DNA of 64,000 nt from positions 2,204,001 to 2,268,000 of the forward strand of contig NZ_CP024869.1 in NCBI RefSeq assembly GCF_003052165.1. Reading direction: 5' to 3'. Under the pieces are notes generated by a model. It was given only the letters and a program-made list of their open reading frames with translations. It searched no databases and was not told where the DNA came from. This stretch comes from Dietzia sp. JS16-p6b. Its GTDB lineage: Bacteria; Actinomycetota; Actinomycetes; Mycobacteriales; Mycobacteriaceae. Positions 1-8,509 of the stretch are shown piece by piece. The position numbers were made by a program, and so were the translations under genes. The first letter of the stretch is position 1. Each line of letters starts with the position of its first letter.

Positions 1-113
1 ATGCCCAGTCTATTGGTGAGGCCGACGTCGTGCCGATGCCGCTGCCGCCGGCCGTGCAGGACCTGCGCGAGTGCGCTCTACTCCGGCTCCGCGTCCCAGG
101 CGGTCTCTGGTGA
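1..113 (+). CDS. Possible 3' end of an unidentified gene
   Basis: The frame starting at base 3 is open from the window edge to a TGA at 111-113. It encodes 36 residues beginning AQSIGEADVVPMPLPP with mostly G/C third positions, as expected for coding DNA here. The start lies outside the window, so family and function cannot be judged. It would converge on the minus-strand fusion gene that ends at 128. The other frames give arginine/serine/cysteine-rich peptides that look like shadows. Confidence 0.3.
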   Translation, partial: AQSIGEADVVPMPLPPAVQDLRECALLRLRVPGGLW

Positions 114-127
114 GCCCCGGCGATTCC

Positions 128-1324
128 TCACACGCCTGAGGTCGTCCGCGGCCCCGGCGTGCGACGACGCCAGAAGCTCAGGTGGATGACCCCGCTGGGG
201 GAGGGTGTCGACTCGATGTGGAACCGCTCCTCGAGCCCCTCCACCCCGTCCCACAATCGTTCACCCCGACCCAGGATGACGGGCACCACGACGATGTGCA
301 TCTGGTCGATCAGGTCCGCCCGGAGGAACTGACGGATCGTGCTCGCTCCCCCGCCGATGCGGACGTCCAGGCCGCCTGCCAGTTCGCGCGCGGCGTCGAG
401 CGCCGTGGCGGGGTCGGCGTCCATGAAGTGGAACGTGGTGCCGCCGTCCAGCTCCAGCGTCGGCCTGGGGTGATGGGTCAGGACGATCACCGGCGTGTGG
501 AAGGGCGGGGTGTCTCCCCACCAGCCACGCCACGGGTCGTCCCCCCATGGACCCCGGGTGGGGGAGAACTTGTTACGGCCCATGATCTCCACGCCGACAC
601 CCGTGTTCCATCGGCTCGCGAACGTCTCGTCGACCCCGACCGAGGCCTCTCGGTCCCCGTGGAATCCCATGTCCTGAAAGGTTCGTGTCGGTAGCGCCCA
701 CTCCAACAACCGGTGCCCGGCGTGACCGAAGGGCGCCTCGAGGCACTGCCCCTCCCCCGTTCCGAACCCGTCCAGCGAGACGGAGAAGTTGTGGACCCGG
801 ACCAGTTGCCTCCGGACCCCCGGCTCCCCCTGTCCGGCGGCGAGCTCGGCGACGTGGGCCGCGAGGTTGGCCAGGGTCTGCTCGCCGCCCTCGACGGCGT
901 GGTACTCCTGCGCCGCGCGATCGCGGAGCTCCCTCGTGGGGAAGATCGTGCGGAACTCGACACGGGTCCCCCCGCCCTCGGACTCGAAGTCCAGGACGGA
1001 CTCGAACGCCTCCGGATCCTCCGCGGACTCGCCGTGACGCAGCGCGATCCGCTCCGACGGGACGATCTCGCGCCAGGTGATCCACTCCTGGTAGTCGGTT
1101 CCGTCCGGGCCGTGCATCACGAAGTCCCACACACCGTTCTCGCGGAACTCGAAGGACCGGGTGGTGGTGGTGAACCCCTCCGGTCCCCACCACCGGGCCA
1201 GGTGCTGCACCTCGGTGAACGCGCGGAACACCAACTCGCGCGGCGCGTCGATGTATCTCGTGATGACGATCTCGCGGTCCTCGGTCTCCCGCCCGGCCGG
1301 GTCGCCCCGCCTGTTCTCCCCCAT
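128..1324 (-). CDS. AHSA1/SRPBCC domain fused to RibD C-terminal (DHFR-like) domain
   Basis: A 398-residue protein with two recognisable parts. Residues about 18-160 form an AHSA1-type SRPBCC (START-like) domain, with the typical opening RYIDAPRELVFRAFT, the motif HLARWWGPEGF and the segment EWITWREIVPSERI. Residues about 172-385 resemble the RibD C-terminal/dihydrofolate-reductase-like fold: VHNFSVSLDGF at the start, GRNKFSPTRGPW, and the nucleotide-loop-like stretch DVRIGGGASTIRQFL. The two domains are normally separate proteins. The start ATG lies 3 bases after the stop of the ArsR gene, so the pair is almost certainly one operon; ArsR-SRPBCC pairs are common in actinobacteria. The reductase half might act on a pterin- or flavin-type substrate, but the ligand and reaction are unknown. 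No frameshift joins the halves: the reading frame runs straight through the linker. Confidence 0.85.
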   Translation of the reverse strand: MGENRRGDPAGRETEDREIVITRYIDAPRELVFRAFTEVQHLARWWGPEGFTTTTRSFEFRENGVWDFVMHGPDGTDYQEWITWREIVPSERIALRHGESAEDPEAFESVLDFESEGGGTRVEFRTIFPTRELRDRAAQEYHAVEGGEQTLANLAAHVAELAAGQGEPGVRRQLVRVHNFSVSLDGFGTGEGQCLEAPFGHAGHRLLEWALPTRTFQDMGFHGDREASVGVDETFASRWNTGVGVEIMGRNKFSPTRGPWGDDPWRGWWGDTPPFHTPVIVLTHHPRPTLELDGGTTFHFMDADPATALDAARELAGGLDVRIGGGASTIRQFLRADLIDQMHIVVVPVILGRGERLWDGVEGLEERFHIESTPSPSGVIHLSFWRRRTPGPRTTSGV

Positions 1325-1327
1325 GGT

Positions 1328-1666
1328 CTATTCCTCCTCGGCCCGCGCGATCTCGCGGACGTAGTCGTCCAGCCTGTCGAAGCTCTCGTTCCAGAACCGC
1401 TCGAACCCGCCGACCCACTCGTGGACGGGTCGGAGCCCGCCGGGATCGAGGTGGTAGATGCGCTGCTTGCCCTCGCGTCGGTCGCGCACCAGGCCGACCT
1501 CGCGGAGCACGCGCAGGTGCTTGGAGGCTCCGGGCTGGGTGATCCCCAGCTCCACAGCCACCTCGGTCGCCGGCCGCTCACCCTCCCGCAGGAGCACCAG
1601 GATCTCCCTGCGCTGTGGTTCGGCGATCGCGTTGAACACGTCCGAGGTGGTGGATGCGCGTGCCAT
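1328..1666 (-). CDS. ArsR-family winged-helix repressor
   Basis: A small transcription regulator of about 112 residues. The winged helix-turn-helix spans the whole protein: IAEPQRREILVLLREGERPATEVAVELGITQPGASKHLRVLREVGLV contains the recognition helix (ITQPGASKHLRVL), followed by the wing REGKQRIYHL. No cysteine metal-binding motif is present. It therefore belongs to the non-metal ArsR group that is usually paired with SRPBCC proteins, here the next gene downstream. An ATG at 1678 is also in frame; I prefer the ATG at 1666 because homologues start close to the MARAST sequence. A perfect palindrome just upstream (1680-1693) is the likely autoregulatory operator. The effector is unknown. Confidence 0.87.
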   Translation of the reverse strand: MARASTTSDVFNAIAEPQRREILVLLREGERPATEVAVELGITQPGASKHLRVLREVGLVRDRREGKQRIYHLDPGGLRPVHEWVGGFERFWNESFDRLDDYVREIARAEEE

Positions 1667-1679
1667 GACAGGGATCATA

Positions 1680-1693
1680 TTCCTATATAGGAA
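1680..1693. promoter_or_regulatory. Perfect 14-bp palindrome, probable ArsR operator
   Basis: TTCCTATATAGGAA is self-complementary over all 14 bases and lies 2 to 14 bases upstream of the candidate ArsR start codons. It is an AT-rich island in a GC-rich context and overlaps where a promoter -10 element or leader would be. ArsR-type repressors bind short palindromes next to their own start. Assignment to this regulator is inference. Confidence 0.5.
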
Positions 1694-1735
1694 ATTATCA
1701 AGACTCTCGTCGCCTCGACGTTGTGCGGCACCTGC

Positions 1736-3499
1736 TCAGCAGGTGGGCGTGGGGGCCACCCGGTTCCAGCGGTCGAGGGTCCAGGAGACGAGTTGCGGGG
1801 TCAGCGGGGAGTCCGCGGCGACCACTCCGTTGTGGTCCCGGCCGGGGAAGGTCCGATAGTCGAGCGGTTCACCGTCCGCGCATCTGGCGTCCACCCAGTC
1901 CTGCTGCATCGCCGGTTTGACCAGCGGGTCGGCCAGCCCCTGGGCGATCAGCACGGGCGCCGGCCACGGGCCGGTCGGCGAGTTCTCCCGCAGCTTCTCC
2001 CCCAGATCGCCGTCGAGCACCGAATCGGGGAACACCTGCTCCGGGATCTGGGTCCCCCGGACCAGCGCGGCGATCGCGTCCTGCTCGTTGAAGCACAACT
2101 CGCCGATCTTCTCCACGCCGTGCGCGGTGCCCGGGTTGAGCCGCCCGGCCAGATCCAGCTCGGGGAAGACCTCGTTCCACGAGTGGGCGATGTAGGCGGA
2201 GACCGTCTTACCGCCCACCTCGCCCTTGCTCATCTCGGCGAGGGTGTAGAGGTCGGTGGCGGGGGCCATACCGGCTATGCCGAGCACCGTGAGCTCGGGG
2301 GCGTAGTCCTCGGCGATCTGGCCGGTCCACAACGCACCGTGCCCGCCCTGGGAGTGCCCCCAGACCACGGTCTCGCTGCTGAGGTTCAGGCCGTCGAGCT
2401 GCTGCGCGGCGCGGGAGGCGTCGAGGACGTTGCGCGCCTCCACCTCTCCGACCAGGTACGGGTGCATTCCCGGCGTGCCCAGACCCGAGTAGTCCGAGAT
2501 CACCCCCGCCCAGCCGTGCTGGATCACCATCTGCGTGAGCGCCTCTCCCGCACCATCGGCGAACGGGGTGGGACTCAGCGACGGCGCGCATCGCGGGACG
2601 ATGCCGGTGGTCCCGTGCGCGACGCTGAGCAGCGGGAGGGGGTCCGCGGTGCGGTCACCCGGGGCGATGACGGTGCCGCTCACGGCCACGACGGAGTCGT
2701 CCGGCGCTGTACTGGTGTAGAGGATGCGCCAGGCGTCGGCCCCGGGGGGGACGCCGACGGTGAGGGTCTCGGCCTTGAGCAGCATTCCGGCTTCGGCGGG
2801 TAGTGGCTCCGAAGAGGTGTAGAAACCGTCGGGTGCCGGGCGGTCGTCCCCGCGCAGCAGCACGGCGCTGCCGATCGCGAGCGCGACCACCACCAGGAAG
2901 ACCGTCACCGCGAGGATCGTCCGTCCCCATCGGCGGAGGAGTCCCGACTCCGCCCTGTCGGTCGCTCGTGACCGTCGGCGGTGGAACCATGGATCCACAA
3001 GCCCGCGCAGCCCCACGAACACCAACCACGCGCCCACCGCGTACCTGATCAGCTCGATCGCGAGAACCGGCCAGACCAGGCACAACAGCCCCAACAGGAC
3101 GGCGGCGGTGCCGCTGAACAGTCCCGCCACCCGGCGGTCGGTCTCGCTCCGGACCGCCGCCACGATCGTGTGGACCCCGTGCACGATCAGCGCGGTGACC
3201 ATGACCCAGAGCAGGCTGCGAATACTCGCGGACTGCCACACCAGCACCACGATTCCCGCCACCACCATGGCAACACCGGTGAGCATCCGCGTCCACCGCC
3301 GGGAGTGTCCGGCGCCGTCGACGCCGATCACCGTCGCGAGTCCGACGACGACGAGACCGATCCCCGCAAGCCTGACGATCTCCGGGAGGTCGAGGTGGGC
3401 CAGGATCACCAGGGCTCCCAGGGCGATCGACGCGATCGCCAGGATGATCCCCGCGGCCCGCCTGTTCCTCCCGACCCGTTCGTCGACCTTCTCGCTCAT
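1736..3499 (-). CDS. DUF308-like membrane domain fused to secretory lipase-type alpha/beta hydrolase
   Basis: The protein is about 587 residues from the ATG at 3499, chosen because AGGGG lies 7 bases upstream; upstream in-frame starts lack a ribosome site. Residues about 15-165 contain roughly six hydrophobic helices resembling DUF308/HdeD-type membrane proteins. A further helix near 194-215 anchors the rest. From about residue 240 to the end it resembles the secretory lipase family (LIP, PF03583): HGTTGIVPRCAPS, the nucleophile elbow GHSQG (Ser near 383), GLADPLVKP carrying the probable acid, and GRDHNG carrying the probable histidine. The hydrolase would face the cell exterior, acting on acyl esters. 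It is monocistronic and divergent from arfB. Confidence 0.85.
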   Translation of the reverse strand: MSEKVDERVGRNRRAAGIILAIASIALGALVILAHLDLPEIVRLAGIGLVVVGLATVIGVDGAGHSRRWTRMLTGVAMVVAGIVVLVWQSASIRSLLWVMVTALIVHGVHTIVAAVRSETDRRVAGLFSGTAAVLLGLLCLVWPVLAIELIRYAVGAWLVFVGLRGLVDPWFHRRRSRATDRAESGLLRRWGRTILAVTVFLVVVALAIGSAVLLRGDDRPAPDGFYTSSEPLPAEAGMLLKAETLTVGVPPGADAWRILYTSTAPDDSVVAVSGTVIAPGDRTADPLPLLSVAHGTTGIVPRCAPSLSPTPFADGAGEALTQMVIQHGWAGVISDYSGLGTPGMHPYLVGEVEARNVLDASRAAQQLDGLNLSSETVVWGHSQGGHGALWTGQIAEDYAPELTVLGIAGMAPATDLYTLAEMSKGEVGGKTVSAYIAHSWNEVFPELDLAGRLNPGTAHGVEKIGELCFNEQDAIAALVRGTQIPEQVFPDSVLDGDLGEKLRENSPTGPWPAPVLIAQGLADPLVKPAMQQDWVDARCADGEPLDYRTFPGRDHNGVVAADSPLTPQLVSWTLDRWNRVAPTPTC

Positions 3500-3624
3500 C
3501 GTCATCCCCTCGCACCGGGCTCGGATCCTCATGCCGACGGCACGGAACGCCCAGATGTGAAGATATCCCTTACCAGCGTGCGTCATGGTCATGCCGGGGA
3601 TGTCGGCGGCGCACACTGGACGTC

Positions 3625-4068
3625 ATGGACGATCTGCGAGTGATGCCCGGCCCGGGCCTCTCCCACGGTCTCCGCGTGCCCGCAGGAGAGCTCGTCGAGC
3701 AGTTCTCGCGGTCCTCGGGACCCGGCGGTCAGGGTGTCAACACCACGGACTCCCGTGTGCAGTTGAGCCTGGACCTCGCCACGACCACGGCGCTGAACGA
3801 CGCCCAACGCGACCGCGCTCTCGACCGGCTCGCACCGTCGCTCGCGGGCAGCGTCCTCACCGTCGCCGCGTCGGAACACCGGTCCCAGCGGCAGAATCGG
3901 CGGGCCGCGCGGGACCGACTCGCGGCCCTGCTCCGGGAGGCGCTCGCCCCCGACGCGGTCCGGCGGCCGACACGGCCGACCTACGGATCGCGCCTACGTC
4001 GACTGGAGGCGAAGAGTCGACGCTCACAGGCCAAAGCGGCCCGGAGACGCCCGGGCGCATCGGACTGA
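3625..4068 (+). CDS. arfB: Peptidyl-tRNA hydrolase ArfB (YaeJ)
   Basis: A 147-residue ribosome-rescue factor. It carries the release-factor GGQ signature in SSGPGGQGVNTTDSRVQL near residues 30-47. The C-terminal tail is strongly basic (RRLEAKSRRSQAKAARRRPG), which in ArfB inserts into the empty mRNA channel of stalled ribosomes so that the GGQ loop can hydrolyse peptidyl-tRNA. The domain I/codon-recognition part of full release factors is absent, as expected for ArfB. The gene stands alone, divergent from the lipase gene and converging on the isocitrate lyase/PEP mutase family gene. The start MDDLRVMPG agrees with the length of family members. Confidence 0.92.
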   Translation: MDDLRVMPGPGLSHGLRVPAGELVEQFSRSSGPGGQGVNTTDSRVQLSLDLATTTALNDAQRDRALDRLAPSLAGSVLTVAASEHRSQRQNRRAARDRLAALLREALAPDAVRRPTRPTYGSRLRRLEAKSRRSQAKAARRRPGASD

Positions 4069-4093
4069 CGCCACCCCCTACGGTCTGAACCCG

Positions 4094-4870
4094 CTACTGG
4101 TCGGGGCCGGCCCAGTAGGAGAGCTGTTCGGTGGAGACCTTCGTGAGCCACATCTGCCACAGCGGGCCGAACGACACCCTTCGCACCCCAAGGTTCCTGA
4201 GGACGGCGAGGTCACCGGCGCCGTGGCCCTTCACGGGATGAGCGGTGACGTTGACCGGGATCGAGACCGCCCGCACGAGCCTGGTCACCTGATCCGCGGA
4301 GGTGAGGCCCACCGGGTAGACCGAGCGCGCACCCGCCTGTTCCATCAGCACGATGCGCTCGGCCGCCTCGGCGAGAGGGTCGGAGAAGACCTCGCCGCCC
4401 AACTTGACCGCGTCGGTGCGGCCGTTGATCACGAAGGGCACCCCGGCGTCGTCGGCCGCCCGGCGGGCGGCGGCGATGTAGTCGGCGTGCTCGTGCTTGT
4501 CGCGGACCCGGTCGCCCTCACCGTGGACCACGTCCTCGATGTTGGCGCCGACCGCGCCGGCCTCGAGCAGGCGGGCGATCAGCTCGTCCGGGGCGAGTCC
4601 GTAGCCGGATTCCACGTCCGCGCTCACCGGGAGGTCGACCGAACTGGCTATCCTGCCCACCACCTCGAGGTACTCGCCGAAATCCATCTGTTCGCCGTCG
4701 GCGCTCCCGATCGCGTCGGCGACCGGGTGGCTCCCCACGGTGAGTCCCTCGAACCCCACGGCCGCGGCGATCCGGGCACTCCAGGTGTCCCAGACGGTGG
4801 GGAGGACTATCAGGTCGCCCGACTCGTGCAGAGCTGCCAGTTCCCGTGCTCGTCGATCCACATCGGTCAT
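4094..4870 (-). CDS. Isocitrate lyase/phosphoenolpyruvate mutase family protein
   Basis: A 258-residue TIM-barrel protein of the PEP mutase/isocitrate lyase superfamily. Motifs include the N-terminal strand LIVLPTVWDTWSARIA, the metal-binding segment SADVESGYG, NIEDVVHGEGD, FVINGRTDA and the C-terminal NVTAHP. The protein lacks the KKCGH-type catalytic loop of true isocitrate or methylisocitrate lyases. It belongs to the large group that could act as an oxaloacetate hydrolase, a carboxy-PEP mutase-like enzyme or a C-C lyase on a 2-oxo or 2-hydroxy acid. The exact substrate cannot be told. It lies next to icd but on the opposite strand, with 293 bases between them and no recognisable site there beyond the icd leader. 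Confidence 0.88.
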   Translation of the reverse strand: MTDVDRRARELAALHESGDLIVLPTVWDTWSARIAAAVGFEGLTVGSHPVADAIGSADGEQMDFGEYLEVVGRIASSVDLPVSADVESGYGLAPDELIARLLEAGAVGANIEDVVHGEGDRVRDKHEHADYIAAARRAADDAGVPFVINGRTDAVKLGGEVFSDPLAEAAERIVLMEQAGARSVYPVGLTSADQVTRLVRAVSIPVNVTAHPVKGHGAGDLAVLRNLGVRRVSFGPLWQMWLTKVSTEQLSYWAGPDQ

Positions 4871-5163
4871 CGTCGACGCCTCCTCGGCTGTAGCTGTCCC
4901 ACGAGCCTAGGCCTGTTCGGCACGCCGCGTTCGGGACCGGAGGGCACGCCCCGGTCGGGGTCCCCAACTCCGGAAAACGCCGCGAAGGCGTGCGCTGTCG
5001 GTCACAGTGCAGGGTGACGCCGAGACGATCACCGAACGCGCATGTGCACCGATCGACCACACCGGGGGTTATGGCGACGCCGACCCGGCTCGGGTGATGA
5101 TGGTGCAGGCGTGCTGATGCCGTTCCACAAGAACACGATCAGCCTGAAACGAAGAGAGCCGAC

Positions 5164-7398
5164 ATGACCCAAGGCAGACAGAAGATCATCTACACCCTCA
5201 CCGATGAGGCACCACGACTGGCCACGGAGGCCTTCCTCCCGGTCGTCCGCACGTTCGCGGACGCCGCCGACATAGACGTCACGACGAGCGACATCTCGGT
5301 CGCCGCCCGCATCCTGGCCGCGTTCCCCGACCGGTTGACCGACGAGCAGAAGGTGCCCGACAACCTGGCCGAGCTGGGTGAGCTGACCCAGAAGCCCGGC
5401 ACCAACATCATCAAGCTCCCCAATATCAGCGCCTCGGTGCCCCAGCTGAACACCGCGATCGCGGAGCTCCAGGCCAAGGGTTACGACATCCCCAAGTACC
5501 CGTACGATCCCAAGACCCCGGAGGAGGTCGAGGCCGCCGAGCGGCTCTCGGCATGCCTGGGCAGTGCCGTGAACCCGGTGCTCCGCCAGGGCAACTCCGA
5601 CCGCCGCGCCCCGAAGGCTGTCAAGGAGTACGCCCGGGCAAACCCACACTCGATGGGCAAGTGGTCGATGGCGTCGCAGACCCACGTCGCGCACATGACG
5701 CACGGCGACTTCTACGCCGGCGAGAAGTCGATCATCCTCGACCGGGCCTGCGACGCACGAATGGAGGTCGTGACCCCGGACGGCGAGACCCACGTCCTCA
5801 AGACGGTCCCCCTCGAGAAGGGCGAGGTCGTCGACTCGATGTTCATGAGCAAGAAGGCGTTGCTCGAGTTCTACGAGGAGCAACTCAACGACGCCAAGGA
5901 GACGGGCGTCATGTTCTCGCTCCACGTCAAGGCCACCATGATGAAGGTCAGCCACCCCATCGTGTTCGGTCACGCCGTGAGGGTCTTCTACAAGGAGGCC
6001 TTCGCCAAGCACCACGATCTGTTCGAGGAGCTGGGCATCAATGTCAACAACGGCATGGTCGACCTCTACAACAAGATCGATTCGCTTCCCTCCTCCAAGA
6101 AGGAGGAGATCATCGAGGATCTGCACCGGTGCCACGAGTACCGGCCGGAGCTCGCGATGGTCGACTCGGCGCGCGGCATCACCAACTTCCACTCCCCCTC
6201 GGACATCATCGTCGACGCGTCCATGCCCGCGATGATCCGCATCGGCGGGAAGATGTACGGTGCCGACGGCCGTAAGAAGGACACCAAGGCGGTGATCCCT
6301 GAGTCCACGTTCGCACGGATCTACCAGGAGATCATCAACTTCTGCAAGACCAACGGGGCGTTCGACCCCACCACGATGGGCACCGTCCCGAACGTCGGCC
6401 TCATGGCCCAGAAGGCCGAGGAGTACGGCAGCCACGACAAGACCTTCGAGGTGCAGTACGACGGGGTCGCGAACATCGTCGACGCCGCCACCGGCGAGGT
6501 CTTGTTGTCCCAGAACGTCGAGGCCGGCGACATCTGGCGCATGTGCACCGTCAAGGACGCACCGATCCGCGACTGGGTCAAACTCGCCGTGGACCGCGCC
6601 CGCGCGTCCGAGATGCCCGCGGTCTTCTGGCTGGACCCGTACCGGCCGCACGAGAACAACCTCATCACGCTGGTCAAGAAGTACCTCGAGGACCACGACA
6701 CCGAGGGCCTGGACATCCAGATCATGTCGCAGGTGCGTGCCATGCGGTACACCCTCGAGCGCGCGTGGCGTGGCCTGGACACCATCTCGGTGACCGGCAA
6801 CATCCTGCGCGACTACCTCACCGACCTCTTCCCGATCCTCGAGCTGGGCACCAGCGCCAAGATGCTGTCGATCGTCCCACTCATGGCGGGCGGCGGGCTC
6901 TACGAGACCGGCGCGGGAGGGTCGGCGCCGAAGCACGTCCAGCAGCTGGTGGAAGAGAACCACCTGCGGTGGGATTCGCTCGGTGAGTTCCTCGCTCTCG
7001 GGGCGAGCCTGGACGACCTCGGCCGGAAGGACGACAACCCCAAGGCCACGATCCTGGCCAAGACGCTCGACACCGCCACCGGCAAGCTGTTGGAGAACCG
7101 GAAGTCGCCGTCCCGCGTCACCGGCGAGCTCGACAACCGGGGTAGCCAGTTCTGGCTCGCGCTGTACTGGGCCCAGGAGCTCGCCGAGCAGACCGACGAT
7201 TCGGACCTGGCCGCACACTTCGCCCCGTTGGCCGAGAAGCTCACGGCCGACAAGGATACGATCCTCGGCGAACTGCTCGAGGTCCAGGGCAAAGAGGTCG
7301 ACCTGGGAGGGTACTTCCAGCCCTCCGTCGACAAGCTGCGCGAGGTCATGCGGCCCAGCGCGACCTTCAACGCCGCCCTCGAGAGCCTCGGCGGATGA
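5164..7398 (+). CDS. icd: NADP-dependent isocitrate dehydrogenase, monomeric type
   Basis: A 744-residue enzyme of the TCA cycle that oxidatively decarboxylates isocitrate to 2-oxoglutarate with NADP. The size and sequence are typical of the monomeric class found in corynebacteria and relatives: the N-terminus [79 protein letters not shown] and [12 protein letters not shown], the last parts forming substrate- and NADP-binding regions. The start is an ATG preceded by a purine-rich GAAGAGAG. A strong hairpin follows the stop. A long open frame on the opposite strand is a codon-bias shadow. Confidence 0.97.
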   Translation: MTQGRQKIIYTLTDEAPRLATEAFLPVVRTFADAADIDVTTSDISVAARILAAFPDRLTDEQKVPDNLAELGELTQKPGTNIIKLPNISASVPQLNTAIAELQAKGYDIPKYPYDPKTPEEVEAAERLSACLGSAVNPVLRQGNSDRRAPKAVKEYARANPHSMGKWSMASQTHVAHMTHGDFYAGEKSIILDRACDARMEVVTPDGETHVLKTVPLEKGEVVDSMFMSKKALLEFYEEQLNDAKETGVMFSLHVKATMMKVSHPIVFGHAVRVFYKEAFAKHHDLFEELGINVNNGMVDLYNKIDSLPSSKKEEIIEDLHRCHEYRPELAMVDSARGITNFHSPSDIIVDASMPAMIRIGGKMYGADGRKKDTKAVIPESTFARIYQEIINFCKTNGAFDPTTMGTVPNVGLMAQKAEEYGSHDKTFEVQYDGVANIVDAATGEVLLSQNVEAGDIWRMCTVKDAPIRDWVKLAVDRARASEMPAVFWLDPYRPHENNLITLVKKYLEDHDTEGLDIQIMSQVRAMRYTLERAWRGLDTISVTGNILRDYLTDLFPILELGTSAKMLSIVPLMAGGGLYETGAGGSAPKHVQQLVEENHLRWDSLGEFLALGASLDDLGRKDDNPKATILAKTLDTATGKLLENRKSPSRVTGELDNRGSQFWLALYWAQELAEQTDDSDLAAHFAPLAEKLTADKDTILGELLEVQGKEVDLGGYFQPSVDKLREVMRPSATFNAALESLGG

Positions 7399-7421
7399 CT
7401 CGACAGCTCGGCTGATCGACT

Positions 7422-7483
7422 GTACGACCTGATCGCCCCCGCCGGCCGCGCGCCGACGGGGGCGGTGTCGTACGGGGGCGATC
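7422..7483 (+). terminator. GC-rich hairpin after icd, with an alternative pairing
   Basis: Bases 7434-7446 pair with 7452-7464 (13-base stem, one mismatch, 5-base loop). The flanking GTACGAC (7422-7428) pairs with GTCGTAC (7467-7473), extending the stem. No T-run follows, as is common for actinobacterial terminators. GATCGCCCCC (7431-7440) can instead pair perfectly with GGGGGCGATC (7474-7483), so two mutually exclusive stems are possible before the dodecin gene. Confidence 0.6.
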
Positions 7484-7549
7484 GCATCCGACGCAGCGAG
7501 GTCGCGGATCGCGATAGGGTGAGCCCGGTCACACTATCCGGAGGGCACC

Positions 7550-7756
7550 ATGAACCATGTCTACAGCGTCACCGAGATCGTCGGATCCTCCCCCGAGGGA
7601 ACCGACGCCGCCGTCGCCAATGCCATCGCCGAGGCATCCAAGACTCTGCGCAACCTCGAGTGGTTCGAGGTGCAGTCCGTCCGCGGAAAGCTGGACGGCG
7701 ACCGGGTGGCCCACTGGCAGGTGACCATCAAGGTCGGGTTCCGACACGAATCCTGA
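7550..7756 (+). CDS. Dodecin (flavin-binding dodecameric protein)
   Basis: A 68-residue dodecin. The beta-alpha-beta-beta pattern is clear: VYSVTEIVGSSPEGTDAAV, a helix with AIAEASKTLRNLEWFEVQS (the tryptophan that stacks on flavin), then the strands RGKLDGDRVAHWQVTIKVGF. Family members assemble into hollow 12-mers that bind riboflavin, FMN or FAD pairs and buffer free flavin. An AGGAGG-like ribosome site (GGAGGG) lies just upstream of the ATG. It sits 150 bases after icd, behind that gene's hairpin, and 85 bases before the deaminase gene. Confidence 0.95.
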   Translation: MNHVYSVTEIVGSSPEGTDAAVANAIAEASKTLRNLEWFEVQSVRGKLDGDRVAHWQVTIKVGFRHES

Positions 7757-7840
7757 GCGTCGTCGGACCTGACTCCCCATATCACCTACTACCGTCGCGC
7801 CCGGCTGCCGTCGCGCGGAGCCACCCTGCAAGGAGACCCG

Positions 7841-8509
7841 GTGAACACCACGGTCGATTCCCGCCCTGTGGGAGCCGACGACCTCGTCCACCTGCGCAGC
7901 TGTGTCGACCTGGCGAGGCGGGCGCTGGAGGCGGGGGACAAGCCGTTCGGGTCGGTGTTGGTGGACGAGGCCGGGACGGTGCGCTTCGAGGACCGCAACC
8001 GCGAATCGAGCGGGGACGCCACCAGCCATCCGGAGTTCGCGATCGCGAAATGGGCGGCGGAGAACATGCAGCCGGAGGAACGCGCGGCCAGCGTCGTATA
8101 CACCTCCGGCGAACACTGCGCGATGTGCAGCGCCGCCCACGCCTTCGTGGGGCTTGGGCGCATCGTCTTCGCCTCCAGCGGTGCTCAGTATGCGGGCTGG
8201 AAAGCCGATCTCGGCATGGAGCCCGGGCCGCTCTCTCCGCTCGGCATCAGCGACGTGGCCCCGGGAATCCCCGTGTCAGGCCCGGTCCCCGCCCTGGCGG
8301 AGGAGATCCGGGTTCTGGTCGAGAAGTCCGTCCGCTCCGGTCGCGGAGAGAACGTCACCCGAGGGCCTACGGGTCGGTGGCGCGTCAGCCCGCGGCGGAG
8401 TGCCGACTCTCCTCGACCGCGTTCCAGACCTCCCGCCAGTGTTCGGCCAGGGAGTCGAGAGTCTCGTGCGCGTTCAACCCGCTGGGCTGCGGGAGCACCC
8501 ACAGCGTGA
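7841..8509 (+). CDS. Nucleoside/nucleobase deaminase (CDA superfamily)
   Basis: A 222-residue zinc deaminase of the cytidine/guanine deaminase superfamily. His63-Pro-Glu65 (HPEFAIAKWAAEN) supplies the zinc ligand and catalytic glutamate. Cys93 and Cys96 in GEHCAMC supply the remaining ligands. The more usual proline before the first cysteine is replaced by histidine. The conserved domain ends near residue 165. The last 40 or so residues are arginine/serine-rich and lie in the 125-base tail-to-tail overlap with mug, so this extension is probably not part of the fold. GTG start after AAGGAG. The substrate (guanine, cytosine or a modified base) cannot be decided. Confidence 0.85.
   Translation: MNTTVDSRPVGADDLVHLRSCVDLARRALEAGDKPFGSVLVDEAGTVRFEDRNRESSGDATSHPEFAIAKWAAENMQPEERAASVVYTSGEHCAMCSAAHAFVGLGRIVFASSGAQYAGWKADLGMEPGPLSPLGISDVAPGIPVSGPVPALAEEIRVLVEKSVRSGRGENVTRGPTGRWRVSPRRSADSPRPRSRPPASVRPGSRESRARSTRWAAGAPTA

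Noticed and set aside
5029-7218. 729-codon open frame opposite icd
   Set aside because: It lies fully antisense to a clear isocitrate dehydrogenase and is rich in Val/Leu/Asp/Arg with no family pattern. High GC at third positions removes stop codons from the opposite strand.
7399-7549. FMN riboswitch before the dodecin gene
   Set aside because: The gap is about 150 bases and shows hairpins, but I cannot find the conserved multi-helix FMN-aptamer core sequences.
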